In this document: positions 10,430 through 23,572 of the stretch, in pieces | Numbering within the stretch: position 1 is the stretch's first letter | Layout: each line of letters opens with the position of its first letter | Assembly (NCBI GenBank): GCA_964019135.1 | Contig: OZ025248.1 | Coordinates: forward strand, 14,949,574-15,013,573 | Reading direction: 5' to 3' | Length of the DNA stretch: 64,000 bases | Origin: Arenicola marina | Taxonomy: Eukaryota > Annelida > Polychaeta > Arenicolidae | The notes under the pieces: generated by a model | The model's database searches: none | What the model was told of the DNA's origin: nothing | The model's input: only the letters and a program-made list of their open reading frames with translations | Translations under genes and position numbers: made by a program

Positions 10430-11965
10430 CTTCCCGTCGCACCTCACTCAATCAGATTCCTTTCAACACAAACTGATGACGTCATGAGCGGTAATCCGGC
10501 CAGCGGTCACCAGCAACATCTGCAACAAAGCAAAGGATGGACATAGTCATTTATGTGCAGATAATTAAACTGTTGTTCTAGCCAGCAGAAAAATGCATTT
10601 TGAAATAGGACGACACTCTGATTTCCGGTTGTCATCTATTCTACACTTTGTTGTCTAAGTAACTGAAGCTTCCAAAGAGCACAGAAAAAACACTATTCCC
10701 GCAACTTGCCACGTTCTAAGAATTGCGCTCGAAATATAATCAGTACTGACAGTTCTTTTGACCACGTGAAGTGCGATGGCGTCCCATCAATGGCGTCTCA
10801 TCAATGCCAACCTCCAATATATATAGTTTTTTGTAATGAAACTGTTGCTCTCAAAAGACGTCAACTACATACTGCTTTTTCGCTAGCCAACTATGCATGT
10901 GTTAGCCGCACATTTTCACACCTGGATAACCAAATGATGTAGAAGGGACACGCATGTTGTGGGGCCCCAATGAGATGGAGAGCACCGTCTAAGATAAGAC
11001 CTCTCATCATCAAACATATCAAAAAGACCCATGTTCCAGAGACATTACTCTAATCGTGAGCTACCAAAGCTCTCAACAAGTTGTTCCTCCCCACAGTTCA
11101 CCCCAGCCACGTCACATGCACTGTATGATGACCTGATCTCCTTGTAAGCGGTATGTGTACCTCAAGTCATGTCAGTATGGTACAGACAGACGCGTGATAG
11201 CATTCACTGAGACATATGTAGGTAAGGTCAAACGTAACACGCTCCTCTTAGTAATGAGTCACAAGCGCTATGAAGCGCGATGGTGTAATGGGTGACGTCA
11301 CCATGTTAATCACCGTATATAGGCTGTAGTCCTGAGGCACAACAACCCGGGCAGTCTCCGCCTGTCCCAGGAATGTCCCCACCCCCTTCCCCGTATCTCA
11401 AGTCCCCGCCACTCCCTGCCAACCCTACCCCATACCATGGGATGTAGAAATCCTTTGTATTACATACTATATCACTTCAGCTTCAGGACCCCACCCCCCC
11501 CCCCCCCCACCCCACCCACCCACCCTTTCCTCCGCAGTCCGATGTAAGCTTAACAAATCAATCGAAGTTGCACCAACGCTGGTTCTCGAGCCTCCCGTAG
11601 TACACCCCCCCCCCCCTTTGATCTCCCTCCCACCCTACACCCCGATATCGTCCAATATCTAATGACGACTAAATAAGACCATGTCGCTTGGGCATGAAAC
11701 TTGAACAAAACAAACGGAAAAAAACGCAAGGCAATATCGACAGCACGTGGATGTATGATGGTCGGGGGGGGGGGAGCTCATGGGGGGGGGGGCAGGTGTT
11801 CAGTGTGCCACAGCCACCAGATAGGTAGATATCCATAGAGCAGGGTAACAGATAGCCGTTCGCCATCAATCACACTGACAGGCGGCTGGACGCGTGTAGT
11901 ATCAATAGAGACGGCGACAGCCACCGCTCCAGGGTAAGGAAGGGGGGGGGGGGATAGTTAGGGCC
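10430..11965. other. 5' flank of the nuclear receptor exon, no further gene seen
   Basis: Unique sequence upstream of the start exon, with poly-C runs at about 11493-11510 and 11605-11618 and poly-G runs at 11765 and 11782. A TGACGTCA palindrome lies near 10477 and CACGTG-like words occur further out. A promoter is expected in this region but no clear core promoter could be picked. Confidence 0.4.
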
Positions 11966-12222
11966 CAGGGGCGGTATTCATAATCGCCACTTACGCTACG
12001 CCACTAGACTTAGCGCTAAGTGGAAGATTTGTCGAGCGATTACCGGGTTCAAAATACATATGCAGTCACCCAAAAAGCGGATTTTCTGAACTAAGAAAAT
12101 GCTAAAATTGTATTGAAGACGATTTCTTGATCATGAGCACCACCACAACGAGCTAGTGAGGCTAAGATGAAAACGCACTTTCCGTGTGTAACTTACGAGG
12201 CGATTATGAATACGGCCCCAGG
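11966..12222. mobile_element. MITE-like element with about 25-bp terminal inverted repeats
   Basis: The left end GGGGCGGTATTCATAATCGC and the right end, read on the other strand as GGGGCCGTATTCATAATCGC, form inverted repeats around about 200 bp without coding capacity. A related copy lies at 29403-29605. Target-site duplication is unclear because both flanks are C/G-rich (CCCAG). Ends of this type are seen in non-autonomous DNA transposons. Confidence 0.7.
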
Positions 12223-12384
12223 GCTCCCACACATAAAATTTCAGGACTAAAAAAATCCACTTTTCCATGATCATTTTCTTGGTGCGTAGCATGTATTCAT
12301 GGATTACAATAGTCACCCTAATGATAAAGGTCAGTGACAGGTACAGGTCAAAAATCTATTAGCATTTTCTTCCCTCATAGCCAC

Positions 12385-13685
12385 CCGTCGTCAAGAAAAA
12401 GCATGTATCGAGCGCGGTGACCACGGCAACGCAGCGTGTATGTCGTCAAGATAAAGCATGTATCGAGCGCGGTAACCACGGCAATGAAGTGTGTAGGTCG
12501 TCAAGATAAAGCATGTATCGAGCGTGGTAACCACGGCAATGAAGTGTGTAGGTCAAGATAAAGCATGTATCGAGCGCGGTAACCACGGCAATGAAGTGTG
12601 TAGGTCAAGATAAAGCATGTATCGAGCGCGGTAACCACGGCAATGAAGTGTGTAGGTCAAGATAAAGCATGTATCGAGCGCGGTAACCACGGCAATGAAG
12701 TGTGTAGGTCGTCAAGATAAAGCATGTATCGAGCGTGGTAACCACGGCAATGAAGTGTGTATGTCGTCAAGATAAAGCATGTATCGAGCGTGGTAACCAC
12801 GGCAATGAAGTGTGTATGTCGTCAAGATAAAGCATGTATCGAGCGTGGTAACCACGGCAATGAAGTGTGTATGTCGTCAAGATAAAGCATGTATCGAGCG
12901 CGGTAACCACGGCAATGAAGTGTGTAGGTCGTCAAGATAAAGCATGTATCGAGCGTGGTAACCACGGCAATGAAGTGTGTATGTCGTCAAGATAAAGCAT
13001 GTATCGAGCGTGGTAACCACGGCAATGAAGTGTGTAGGTCAAGATAAAGCATGTATCGAGCGTGGTAACCACGGCAATGAAGTGTGTAGGTCAAGATAAA
13101 GCATGTTTCGAGCGCGGTAACCACGGCCATGAAGTGTGTAGGTCGTCAAGATAAAGCATGTATCGAGCGTGGTAACCACGGCAATGAAGTGTGTAGGTCA
13201 AGATAAAGCATGTATCGAGCGCGGTAACCACGGCCATGAAGTGTGTAGGTCGTCAAGATAAAGCATGTATCGAGCGTGGTAACCACGGCAATGAAGTGTG
13301 TATGTCGTCAAGATAAAGCATGTATCGAGCGTGGTAACCACGGCAATGAAGTGTGTAGGTCAAGATAAAGCATGTATCGAGCGTGGTAACCACGGCAATG
13401 AAGTGTGTATGTCGTCAAGATAAAGCATGTATCGAGCGCGGTAACCACGGCAATGAAGTGTGTAGGTCAAGATAAAGCATGTATCGAGCGTGGTAACCAC
13501 GGCAATGAAGTGTGTATGTCGTCAAGATAAAGCATGTATCGAGCGCGGTCACCACGGCAATGAAGTGTGTATGTCGTCAAGATAAAGCATGTATCGAGCG
13601 CGGTAACCACGGCAATGAAGTGTGTAGGTCGTCAAGATAAAGCATGTATCGAGCGCGGTAACCACGAATGACGGCAATGATATCA
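12385..13685. repeat. minisatellite, 52/55-bp unit, about 24 copies
   Basis: Unit contains AAGATAAAGCATGTATCGAG, then CGTGGTAACCACGG and CAATGAAGTGTGTAGGTC. Units alternate between 52 and 55 bp by presence of an extra GTC. The GTGGTAACCAC core is a perfect palindrome (G/C variants CGCGGTAACC). Confidence 0.95.
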
Positions 13686-13689
13686 GTTG

Positions 13690-14745
13690 TCAAGTGTTCA
13701 GAGTACCCAGGGGGTCCACTAAACCGCATCTCAGAAAAACCACACGGAACGCCAACGGCTTGGCTACCGCGTTGTGGTCGGTCATATTGTTAACTATAAC
13801 GGGCAGGGTACAAAACGTCCCGGTTCTTGCCGTCATACGGGCAACCACAGCACGCCGGCATCCCAACACACCACGTGATCAACATTGCGATTGCAGCAGC
13901 CAGATCACGACTAGAGGTGCCGTCCACGCCATTCGAGGGGTCGGCTAAGAGACGCCGTAATTGGAGACAAGCTGTAATACAGGTGCTGCAGGTTGTAGTT
14001 TTCTTACACTGAGCCCCATTGAGTGATCATTGACCTTCGATGAACCAAACCGTCTAGCTGTAATCAGGCGGTGACAGGAATACAGAAGTGACGTTGTGGG
14101 TGCGTTCTACTGTTAGCCCCTTGTGTGCCCAAAGTTGGCCTAAAACATAAATTAATTCATCAGTTGCTAACCGTGAAGTTTCATTGATAACGCAATAAAG
14201 AGGGCTGGCAGGGAATGGTGATGGTAGTTGCCAAGGGCTGGCGGGCAATGGTGATGGTAGTTGCTGAATGTGTCAGTAGCAAATCCTGACAAAACAACGC
14301 AAACACTCTTTGCGTCTACAAACAGTATTTGCGTCTGTTGTCAGCAGAATTACCCACAGACCCACATTACCACAGACGTAAAAGAGTGGTCGGTTCAAAC
14401 ACGAAAACATCAGTGTTCTTTCTGGGCCTCGGGGTTCATATTGAGAGCAACAAGTTCCTGTTCTATGAAAGGCCAGTCGATACTGCCCCGACAACCACAA
14501 TCCCCAACCCCCCACCTAACCCAGCCCAATGCGTCAACCCACAACAGCTCAACCGCGCCCTCCACACCCCCACCCACCCCTAAACCTCCCGCGGGAAAGA
14601 ACATGAACGGAAACGAACACGTGCGTACTTGACCTTCACAGACCGGATCTCCACGTGAATCCAGGGACCTAACTACCAACGGGACTTTCTGCGCCACATT
14701 ATGCAACAACAATTGGGCGGTAACACACAGGGACGTACGCGCACC
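13690..14745. other. unique spacer, no gene recognised
   Basis: No supported exon. A 30-bp direct duplication occurs at about 14200-14265 (GGCTGGCGGGCAATGGTGAT and its partner). Open frames at 14261-14751 on either strand show no recognisable domain. Confidence 0.4.
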
Positions 14746-14751
14746 GCGCAC

Positions 14752-16712
14752 CGCGTCAATGATGTATCGTCTTACGTTAGACAGGACACGTCAATGGTGT
14801 ATCGTCTTACGTTAGACAGGACACGTCAATGGTGTATCGTCTTAAGTTAGACAGGACACGTCAATGGTGTATCGTCTTACGTTAGATAGGGCACGTCAAT
14901 GGTGTATCGTGTTACGTTAGACAAGACACGTCAATGGTGTATCGTCTTACGTTAGACAGGACACACGTCAATGGTGTATCGTCTTACGTTAGACAGGACA
15001 CACGTCAATGTTGTATCGTCTTACGTTAGACATGACACGTCAATGGTGTATCGTCTTACGTTAGACAGGACACACGTCAATGTTGTATCGTCTTACGTTA
15101 GACACGACACGTCAATGGTGTATCGTGTTACGTTAGACAAGACACGTCGATGGTGTATCGTCTTACGTTAGACACGACACGTCAATGATGTATCGTCTTA
15201 CGTTAGACAAGACACGTCAATGGTGTATCGTCTTACGTTAGACACACGTCAATGGCGCATCGTCTTACGTTAGACACGACACGTCAATGATGTATCGTCT
15301 TACGTTAGACAAGACACGTCAATGGTGTATCGTCTTACGTTAGACACGACACGTCAATGGTGTATCGTCTTAGTTAGACAAGACACGTCAATGGTGTATC
15401 GTCTTACGTTAGACACACGTCAATGGCGCATCGTCTTACGTTAGACAAGACACGTCAATGATGTATCGTCTTACGTTAGACAAGACACGTCAATGGTGTA
15501 TCGTCTTACGTTAGACAGGACACACGTCAATGGTGTATCGTCTTACGTTAGACAGGACACACGTCAATGGTGTATCGTCTTACGTTAGACACACGTCAAT
15601 GGTGTATCGTCTTACGTTAGATACGACACGTCAATGGTGTATCGTCTTACGTTAGACAGGACACACGTCAATGGTGTATCGTCTTACGTTAGACAGGACA
15701 CACGTCAATGGTGTATCGTCTTACGTTAGACAGGACACACGTCAATGGTGTATCGTCTTACGTTAGACACACGTCAATGGTGTATCGTCTTACGTTAGAT
15801 ACGACACGTCAATGGTGTATCGTCTTACGTTAGACAAGACACGTCAATGGTGTATCGTCTTACGTTAGACAGGACACACGTCAATTGTGTATCGTCTTAC
15901 GTTAGACAGGACACACGTCAATGGTGTATCGTCTTACGTTAGACAGGACACACGTCAGTGGTGTATCGTCTTACGTTAGACACACGTCAATGGTGTATCG
16001 TCTTACGTTAGATACGACACGTCAATTGTGTATCGTCTTACGTTAGATACGACACGTCAATTGTGTATCGTCTTACGTTAGACAGGACACACGTCAATGG
16101 TGTATCGTCTTACGTTAGACAGGACACGTCAATGATGTATCGTCTTACGTTAGACAAGACACGTCAATGATGTATCGTCTTACGTTAGACACGACACGTC
16201 AATGATGTATCGTCTTACGTTAGACAAGACACGTCAATGGTGTATCGTCTTACGTTAGACACACGTCAATGGCGCATCGTCTTACGTTAGACACGACACG
16301 TCAATGGTGTATCGTCTTACGTTAGACACACGTCAATGGCGCATCGTCTTACGTTAGACACGACACGTCAATGATGTATCGTCTTACGTTAGACACGACA
16401 CGTCAATGGTGTATCGTCTTACGTTAGACAAGACACGTCAATGGTGTATCGTCTTACGTTAGACACACGTCAATGGCGCATCGTCTTACGTTAAACAGGA
16501 CACGTCAATGGTGTATCGTCTTACGTTAGACACACGTCAATGGCGCATCGTCTTACGTTAGACAGGACACACGTCAATGATGTATCGTCTTACGTTAGAC
16601 AGGACACACGTCAATGGTGTATCGTCTTACGTTAGACACGACACGTCAATGGTGTATCGTCTTACGTTAGATACGACACGTCAATGGTGTATTGTCTTAC
16701 GTTAGACAGGAC
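14752..16712. repeat. minisatellite, about 35-bp unit, about 55 copies
   Basis: Unit: ACGTCAATGGTGTATCGTC then TTACGTTAGACAGGACAC, with length variants of about 31 to 37 bp from loss of GGAC or gain of AC. On the minus strand each unit contains AACGTAAGACG, a partial 5' splice site match. Confidence 0.95.
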
Positions 16713-17526
16713 ATGTATCGTTCTACATTGACACCAAGTAACCAGTAATTTTATTTACCCGGGATTGCCGGAAAAGGGTCGGTGGCAAACTATGTAGACA
16801 CCCGCGCATGCGCATCTCCGCCGCCCCTCTTCCCACAGTTTTTTTTGGGGGTGGGGGGGGGGGGTGGTTGATGGTTGACGCATTCGACCGAGAAAGCTTC
16901 ATGGCAAAGGTCTCGACGATTCAATATCTAAATAGCACGGTTTCAAAAAACAAGGAGCCACACCAAGGAGAATAAATCGACACCCGAGCAAAAGGTTTAG
17001 AACTGTGCAATGCTACACTGCTTGTCGATCGATACCGACAGACGCCGAACAAACTCGACGGACACAATCGTTGACTGCAGAACGAGGTAATAATAACCGG
17101 ACAATGCGGTCCGATTCAAACCGATATAATGGCTTCCAAAACAGGGTCGCCATCTACTGGAGCCCAACTTAACCGAGCGCGTCGCTTTCTGCTGGCCGAA
17201 TATGAGAATTCACCATGTTTTGTCAATTATCACCAAACCGGTTTGTCCCGGCAGTCGACGCCAAGCCCCTTTCATCTCCCACACACCAGGCAAAAACATG
17301 CCGTCTGACTTATACTCTCACCGACAGACCGATATCTAAAGGTACAGCTGAACAGCAATACGCCAGATATTGGCGCTGTCTGCGTTTGAAAAACAAAAAC
17401 AGCACCCGGTCGCGAGGACTTCCTTCACGCTTCAAGGATTAACGCACAGACCTGGAGAGAGCTGTAACGGTGTACGAGGCCTGACCCCTTACAGGCAACA
17501 CTCCTGAAGAGAAGCTTATCACGGGG
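16713..17526. other. unique spacer, no gene recognised
   Basis: Contains a poly-G run at 16848-16862 and no supported exon or repeat. Confidence 0.4.
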
Positions 17527-17730
17527 GGCCACCGGGATGGTCTAGTGGTTAGCGCGCCCGGCTTTGTCCAGAACGCTCTGCCAGGCGAGCTACCAGCCGC
17601 CGTGCCGGGCGTACGAAGTGGCCATGTCCGTGCAGGATAAAGATACAATGTTCTTCTTCGACCCCATTAGGGAGTCACCCCCGGGGACAAGGGGTCCTCG
17701 CTTTCCTTCAGTCTCCCCGTACACCTTCGT
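17527..17730 (+). repeat. tRNA-headed SINE-like element
   Basis: The head GGGATGGTCTAGTGGTTAGC resembles a tRNA 5' half with an A-box. Downstream, GTGCAGGATAAAGAT, TTCTTCTTCG and CACCCCCGGGGACA match the body of the family A SINE at 18138. The B-box part is poorly preserved (insertion or decay near 17570-17610). Confidence 0.65.
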
Positions 17731-18137
17731 CGGCGTCACGTGAACGACCTAGTGTACTGTCCTGGTACCAGCCTGCCGTGGCAGTGCACCACAGACCATA
17801 GCTAAAACTTACCACATGCCATACGTAAACTCACTACCGAAACAACATAATTAACCAACCAGACACGTTGATATCACATGCAACATGATTTGGATAGCGT
17901 ACTATTATTTATGCACTGCATCAACACTTATTTTAAGAATAGTTTTCGTCATGTCCGAATCTTTCATTTTGAAAAGAATTGTATGTAATTATTGAACGGC
18001 CAAAGTGCAGTGTTTATAATGCACTGTAGTAGTAGCCATAGTCGTAGCATTTGTAACACACCGTGCTCGTAGTAGTCATTGACCGGTATTGTATGAGCGA
18101 TGGATTGATGTTTGATTGATTTCCCGAAGTGCCACTG

Positions 18138-18387
18138 GGGCCGCCTCGATAGCTCAGAGGGTTAGAGCGCTCGTATTGAGTGCTCTGGCCACGTAACGGC
18201 ATGTGGATCGGTGGTTCGCGCCCCGCTGTGGCCCTGTCTGTATGGTCGCAGGATAAAGATCCCACGTCTTTCTTCGCAACGAGTAGGGGGTTACCCCCCG
18301 GGGACATGGCTTCACTCTCCCTTCCTTCTCCCATTGACGCGGTATGACCAAAAGTGGTTAAAGCATCCTGAATATACAACCAACCAA
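18138..18387 (+). repeat. full-length tRNA-derived SINE (family A) with perfect target-site duplication
   Basis: 250-bp element. Head: GATAGCTCAGAGGGTTAGAGC (an A-box-like tRNA start, about one base from consensus) and a B-box-like GGTTCGCGCCCC. Body: AGGATAAAGATCCCACG and CCCGGGGACATGGC. Tail: CCTGAATATACAACCAACCA. It is flanked by a perfect 15-bp direct repeat CCCGAAGTGCCACTG at 18123-18137 and 18388-18402. Full length with an intact duplication suggests a fairly recent insertion by LINE-assisted retroposition. Confidence 0.92.
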
Positions 18388-18402
18388 CCCGAAGTGCCAC
18401 TG

Positions 18403-19055
18403 TTACATTTCAAAGGATGAATCACATGATTTGTTACGTTATACAGCAGTTTTCAGACGAGCACTGTCATGTGGTACTATAGACGCACTAAGTTGTGATA
18501 CATACGGATACTTCAGTACATCACCGGTTAGTGGCAAGCGAATCCTCCGAACTAATCCGAAATCGTGTCCGTTAACGATAGTCCAAGTCATCCCTTCTAT
18601 GGGAACACCGCGCCTTCAGTGGCTCCACCTAGCGACAAAGGAATCCACTCTTTGCCGTGCTGTTTCGGGCGACTGAGGACACGCGGATCATGCCCGACCC
18701 ACGTGACCATCAAGGCATTGAGAACGAGTCCAGTGTTCACCAATACCAGGACGACCTTCCACCAGATTCCCCCTCCCCTCCACCCAGACACAAATCAGCC
18801 ACACCTAGTGGCCATGGGATGTCATGGTACCTTTATCTCTCCTCACATCCATCCAGCCTGAGGACCTGGAGGCTCAATGGGGACCCGGCGTCTCGTGTTG
18901 ACCAGTCTTCTTATGGCATGAGACTGGCGACCCCAGACTGATATGATAAACACTAACTAGAGACGGGTCTGGGGTCCATCCTAGTAGTGCCCTAGACCTG
19001 CACGAGTCGCAGGTTCGAGCCCAGTCTGCACCAGGTTGTGTTGGCGCAGGTGGCG
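18403..19055. other. spacer with tRNA-like fragment before the assembly gap
   Basis: No gene recognised. At 18965-19050 a sequence with a B-box-like GCAGGTTCGAGCCCAG suggests a further tRNA-derived SINE running into the gap. Confidence 0.4.
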
Positions 19056-19255
19056 NNNNNNNNNNNNNNNNNNNNNNNNNNNNNNNNNNNNNNNNNNNNN
19101 NNNNNNNNNNNNNNNNNNNNNNNNNNNNNNNNNNNNNNNNNNNNNNNNNNNNNNNNNNNNNNNNNNNNNNNNNNNNNNNNNNNNNNNNNNNNNNNNNNNN
19201 NNNNNNNNNNNNNNNNNNNNNNNNNNNNNNNNNNNNNNNNNNNNNNNNNNNNNNN
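19056..19255. other. assembly gap, 200 N
   Basis: Exactly 200 unknown bases; the round length suggests a scaffolding or sizing convention. The SINE-like sequence on both sides suggests a repeat-caused break. Confidence 1.
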
Positions 19256-20315
19256 CGGTTTGCGCCTCAGTTCGCCCTTCAATTGCAATCGGGAATCACT
19301 AGGTTCAATCTCCGCCGCTAGGTGGATGTTTGATGGCCACAATGAATTTCCTCGTCCACTCCAGAACGTTCTTCTTCCCTTCTACGCCACATCAACCTGC
19401 TCCCGGGCACTTCGGTCACCCTCTGCCCCATAGTCCTATCTCGCCTATAAATATATCTTTACACCGGGTCCATACGGCCTAGCCCCAACCGCTCTCCATT
19501 GTTTCGTCAGGCGCGACAGCCAATTTCATGTCTCGCCCCCACCCAAACCAACCCCGCGGGCCCCTCCCCCTTCCGCCAACAGGATGAGACACCGACGCGA
19601 CGAGCAAAAACTGTCAGTTCTGTGAAGCGGTCAACGCCAGGTAAACCGATACTTCCCATAGCGCCACCCCCCCCCCCCCCCCGCCAATTCCCACATCCCC
19701 ATCCCTAACCTCGATACCCTCCCTTCATCTCCTCCTCTTCCACTAGGTAACCATACCTGTAAAAGCGGCATCCGCGTCTCAGCCCCCTCCACACTCCCAC
19801 CCCCGTCTCAGCCCCCCTACGCCAAACCTACACCATCAACCCTTTCACTCGCGGATTCCCAGAACCTCGCTTTGATTCGCGACCGAGCGCTGAAGAAAAT
19901 GGGCGACGCTTTCGGCGATGGCACGGGGACGGGTGAGGGTAGATGGGGGGCGGGTGGAGAGGGGCATGGTGGGTAGATGGGGGGCGGGTGGAGAGGGGCA
20001 TGGTGGGGAAATGGAGGGGGTCAGATAACCGGGGGTTCAGGGTACGAGTGAGTGAGGGAGGTGGTGTTCGGGAGGTTTAAGGGAGCGAGCGTGCGGGGGA
20101 AACTGGACAGGGAGAGGGGAGTACAAGAGAGGAGGTTATACCAGAGGGGGATGACTGCGGCCTTCGAGGCGAGCGTAGACTGGCGAGCACGGCAACAGGG
20201 ATCTAGAGCGTGGGGGTCGGGGGGGGGGGGGGGAGGGGGACGGGGCGGCAGGCCCCGTGGGGCCTGGCCGACCTTGCGAAAATTGCCACAATATAGCAAC
20301 TTCTTTATTTATGGG
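19256..20315. other. C-rich then G-rich spacer, no gene recognised
   Basis: 19270-19400 looks SINE-like (ACTAGGTTCAATCTCCGCCG resembles a B-box). 19666-19685 is poly-C. 19930-20250 is G-rich with a short direct repeat of about 52 bp (GGGGGGCGGGTGGAGAGGGG) at 19947 and 19979. No exon supported. Confidence 0.4.
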
Positions 20316-20600
20316 AAGGGTAAGAGTGGGCTGGGGGGGGGGGGGAGGGGTAAGAATGGGCTGGGAGGGGTAAGAGTGGGCTGGGAGGGGCAAGAGTGGG
20401 CTGGGGGGATAATAGTGGGCTAGGAGGGGTAAGAGTGGGCTGGGGGGGGAGGGGGAGCGGTAAGAGTTGGGAGGGGTAAGAGTGGGCTGGGAGGGGTAAG
20501 AGTTGGGAGGGGTAAGAGTGGGCTGGGGGGGGGAGAGGTAAGAGTGGGCTGGGGGGGGGGTAAGAGTGGGCTGGGAGGGGCGGGGGGGGGTCGCAGCGGA
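20316..20600. repeat. G-rich minisatellite, about 20-bp unit
   Basis: About 14 degenerate copies of GGGGTAAGAGTGGGCTGGGA. The G-runs could form G-quadruplexes on this strand. Each unit also contains GGGTAAGAGT, a donor-like word. Confidence 0.85.
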
Positions 20601-21827
20601 AGCCCCACCGTGTTTAATGTGTTTACGATGTGGCAGAAGGATCATGCGGGGCGAGGGGACTGATGAAATGGAGGGGGGGGGGTGTTGGGGGAGGGGGTGG
20701 GGGAGGGGTTCTAATAGGTTGCACTCGAGGTAAAGCAGACCAACATTTAATCACCGCTGGCGATTTGTAGCACTTCCCTCGCGGCGCCCAGTGGAGAGGG
20801 GAAACCCCAACAGTCCGGCCCGGCAAGACGGGGATATCTGGTGTGAGACCTCAGCAGTCCGTCAAGTCCGGTATATCAGGTGTGAGACCTCAACAGCCCG
20901 TTCATAGTCCGAGCCTCATAGTCCGGCCCGTCCAGCGTCTCAAGTGGGAGACCCTATAGTCAGCTGACAGCGGGAAACATTACCAACGACAAAACAATCA
21001 CGGCCAGTACGAACGCAACTAAACTAAAAAGAATTCGTTTGTTCTCCAATTAAAGGAGATTTTCTCCAGAATGATGCCGCAATACAAGAAAAAATACCCA
21101 CCACTTTTCCAGGCGAGGTAGTGTTCTCAACATCTCATTAACTTGTCGCCAACGCCCCTCCCTAGTTCATCAATATCGCATCAGATTACTATTCAATCAG
21201 TAGAGGCGTTTATCAGCGTATGGGGGGAAAGCGGGGGTAAGGTTCGTATTACGGGAAGGGGGGGGGGGGCATTCCCATCTTGAGCAGTCTTCTGGGAGAG
21301 AGGGGGTCTTCCTCTCTGGCTCTACTCATTAGAACAGGGGGAACTCCTGTCTACTGGCATAGTGGTCAACATAATATACATATAGAGAGAGATAAATTAT
21401 TGATATATATAGACACCAATACCGCTGACATTGACTTTACCTGGCTTCTCGGATCTGCGATGCCGTATCCGTCTAACGCCCTTTAGTCGATGTTACAAGC
21501 GAGCGGTTTAGTGGCAGTTTACAGGGAATTAAATGTTTCATTCCTGGTCAGAGGTCGATCTGAAGGCCGTATCTAACCAATCGGGGGGGGGGGGGGGCTA
21601 ATCCTCCACAGGTCGGCGATAGCATCGAGAGCACACAGAATGCCGGCGCTGAACTCCACGCTACTTCATCAATATTCCAAAACCATGTATCCGTTAGCAA
21701 TGACATCAATAACATAACACGGCTAAAGTATATGGGACAATGAACAAAAGGGGTATCATCTCTCGGTGGTTCTGGGCAGCCAGCCACCCACTTAGCAGGT
21801 TGAACCCGGTAGGACCGTTATCCATCG
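20601..21827. other. unique spacer, no gene recognised
   Basis: Contains short internal repeats around 20830-20950 (GGTGTGAGACCTCA words), poly-G at 21260 and 21585, and no supported exon. Confidence 0.4.
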
Positions 21828-22112
21828 GTGGGTAATGGGCGAGCCGTGACACCGTGACAACGTGGGTGATGGGCGAGCCGTGACACCGTGGGTGATGGGC
21901 GAGCCGTGACAACGTGACACCGTGGGTGATGGGCGAGCCGTGACAACGTGACACCGTGGGTGATGGGCGAGCCGTGACACCATGACAACGTGGGTGATGG
22001 GCGAGCCGTGACACCGTGGGTGATGGGCGAGCCGTGACAACGTGACACCGTGGGTGATGGGCGAGCCGTGACACCATGACAACGTGAGTGATGGGCAAGC
22101 CGTGACACCGTG
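21828..22112. repeat. minisatellite, mixed 25/34-bp unit
   Basis: About nine copies of GTGGGTGATGGGCGAGCCGT followed by GACACCGTGACAAC in long units or GACACC in short ones. Confidence 0.9.
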
Positions 22113-23572
22113 ACACCAGTGGTGGGAGACCCCCCTCAGTGTTGTGTGCACAGTCCGCCACATCCCATCATGGTTGTCTCTCACGGTGCCGTCCGGGGTA
22201 GATCAGCCTGCTGGTCATAACGGGACACACACCTATGAGGTCAAGGTCTGTGTATATTGAGCGTCCACACTCAGCGTCCGCTTTCTCGCACCTTTATTAA
22301 GGCTATATATACTGTACATGTCCAATACGTATGCGTGTAGGAAATAATTTTCAGAAAACCAGTGTTTGCAAGACCCAAGTACAGACCTCGGAGCACGCAT
22401 CACAACTAACTTCGCGGAGGAAAAATTAACACCCCACCCCCTTTCTCCTCTATTCCCTCTCCTCCTTCCTCTACACCCCCACCCCCCTCCTCAACCTCTC
22501 CCTCCTTTCCCCCACCCCCCCTCCCCAGAGCAACGCCCAGTACAGGGGTGGGTATCGTTACCACGTGGGTTGTTTACGCCACCCCCAGGGCAGGGTACAC
22601 CGGACCGGTACACCTAAGCCCCGCCACCCCTCAGCGCCAATGCCCTCACCCCAACACTGCACATCCGCTCTACCCCCCCCCCCCCCACCACCCCGCCCTG
22701 CCATTTCTCCAGCCACCACGCTCACCGGCCACACGCTCATGATCGCACTCACAGCACTAGGTCAGCTAGCAGCGCTCCCATTGGCTGGAAAGCTGGTCAA
22801 ATATGCTGACGACAAGGCGGCGATGCGAGGGTCGGGCCAGGGGTGTGTGGTTGGGAAGGGGGGACGGTAAAAAGGGCGGATGGGAGGAGGGGGGGGGGGT
22901 GGGGGGGGGGGGGCAGAGGGCAGATGGGGTGAACAACGCCACCAGAAGCCAAAGGCAGAGAGAGCGTGGTCTAAACAAGGGGGATTGGGTGGGGAAGCGA
23001 TGGGTGGATGCAGCACAACACAAGATGCTTTCATAATCATAAGGATTCTCCCAAGTGGCCGTCGGTACAGATCATCATTCTCCTTCTATTCAACCTGCCC
23101 ACGTAATCATTATTACCTGGACAGTCCCGGAGAGGGATGAGCGGTCGTTACCTCCACGCCCAGGTATTCACAGGCCTCACAGTGCTGCCCCCTCGCGGCC
23201 GAGTTAACGACCTTGCGAGTCACAACGCAGAAGGGAAGATGACCCCTTGTGAACCCGGGGGAGAGGGTGGCGGGTGGGCAGGCAGCGCCAATGGGGGTAT
23301 AGATCACAACCGGAGAGCGCTAGGAAAATAAGAACGGGAGGGGGGAAGGGTCCATCTGCCATGAAAAGCCCACCAAATGGATTATGATAGTAAATGGTAG
23401 ACGTAAGTTATACGCGAGCTATGCTAAATCATTGGTTCGACCAAACATGCTGGAGAGGGGAGGGGGAGGGGGAGGGTGTCGCACACAGTTCTAACCACAG
23501 AGCATGGAACTCAATATCAGAACAATTGAACCTGGTCTTCATTCACCCCCTCGGTCCTTAACCCTCAGCCCA
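22113..23572. other. spacer with strong C-rich and G-rich blocks, no gene recognised
   Basis: 22430-22530 and 22670-22720 are pyrimidine-rich; 22855-22915 is a near-pure G block. No convincing exon was found. 23110-23310 has an open minus-strand frame without family similarity. Confidence 0.4.

Noticed and set aside
12385-13685. Possible CRISPR array (regular repeats of about 52-55 bp)
   Set aside because: There are no unique spacers: the whole unit repeats. The context is an animal genome with introns and SINEs. The same holds for the other arrays.
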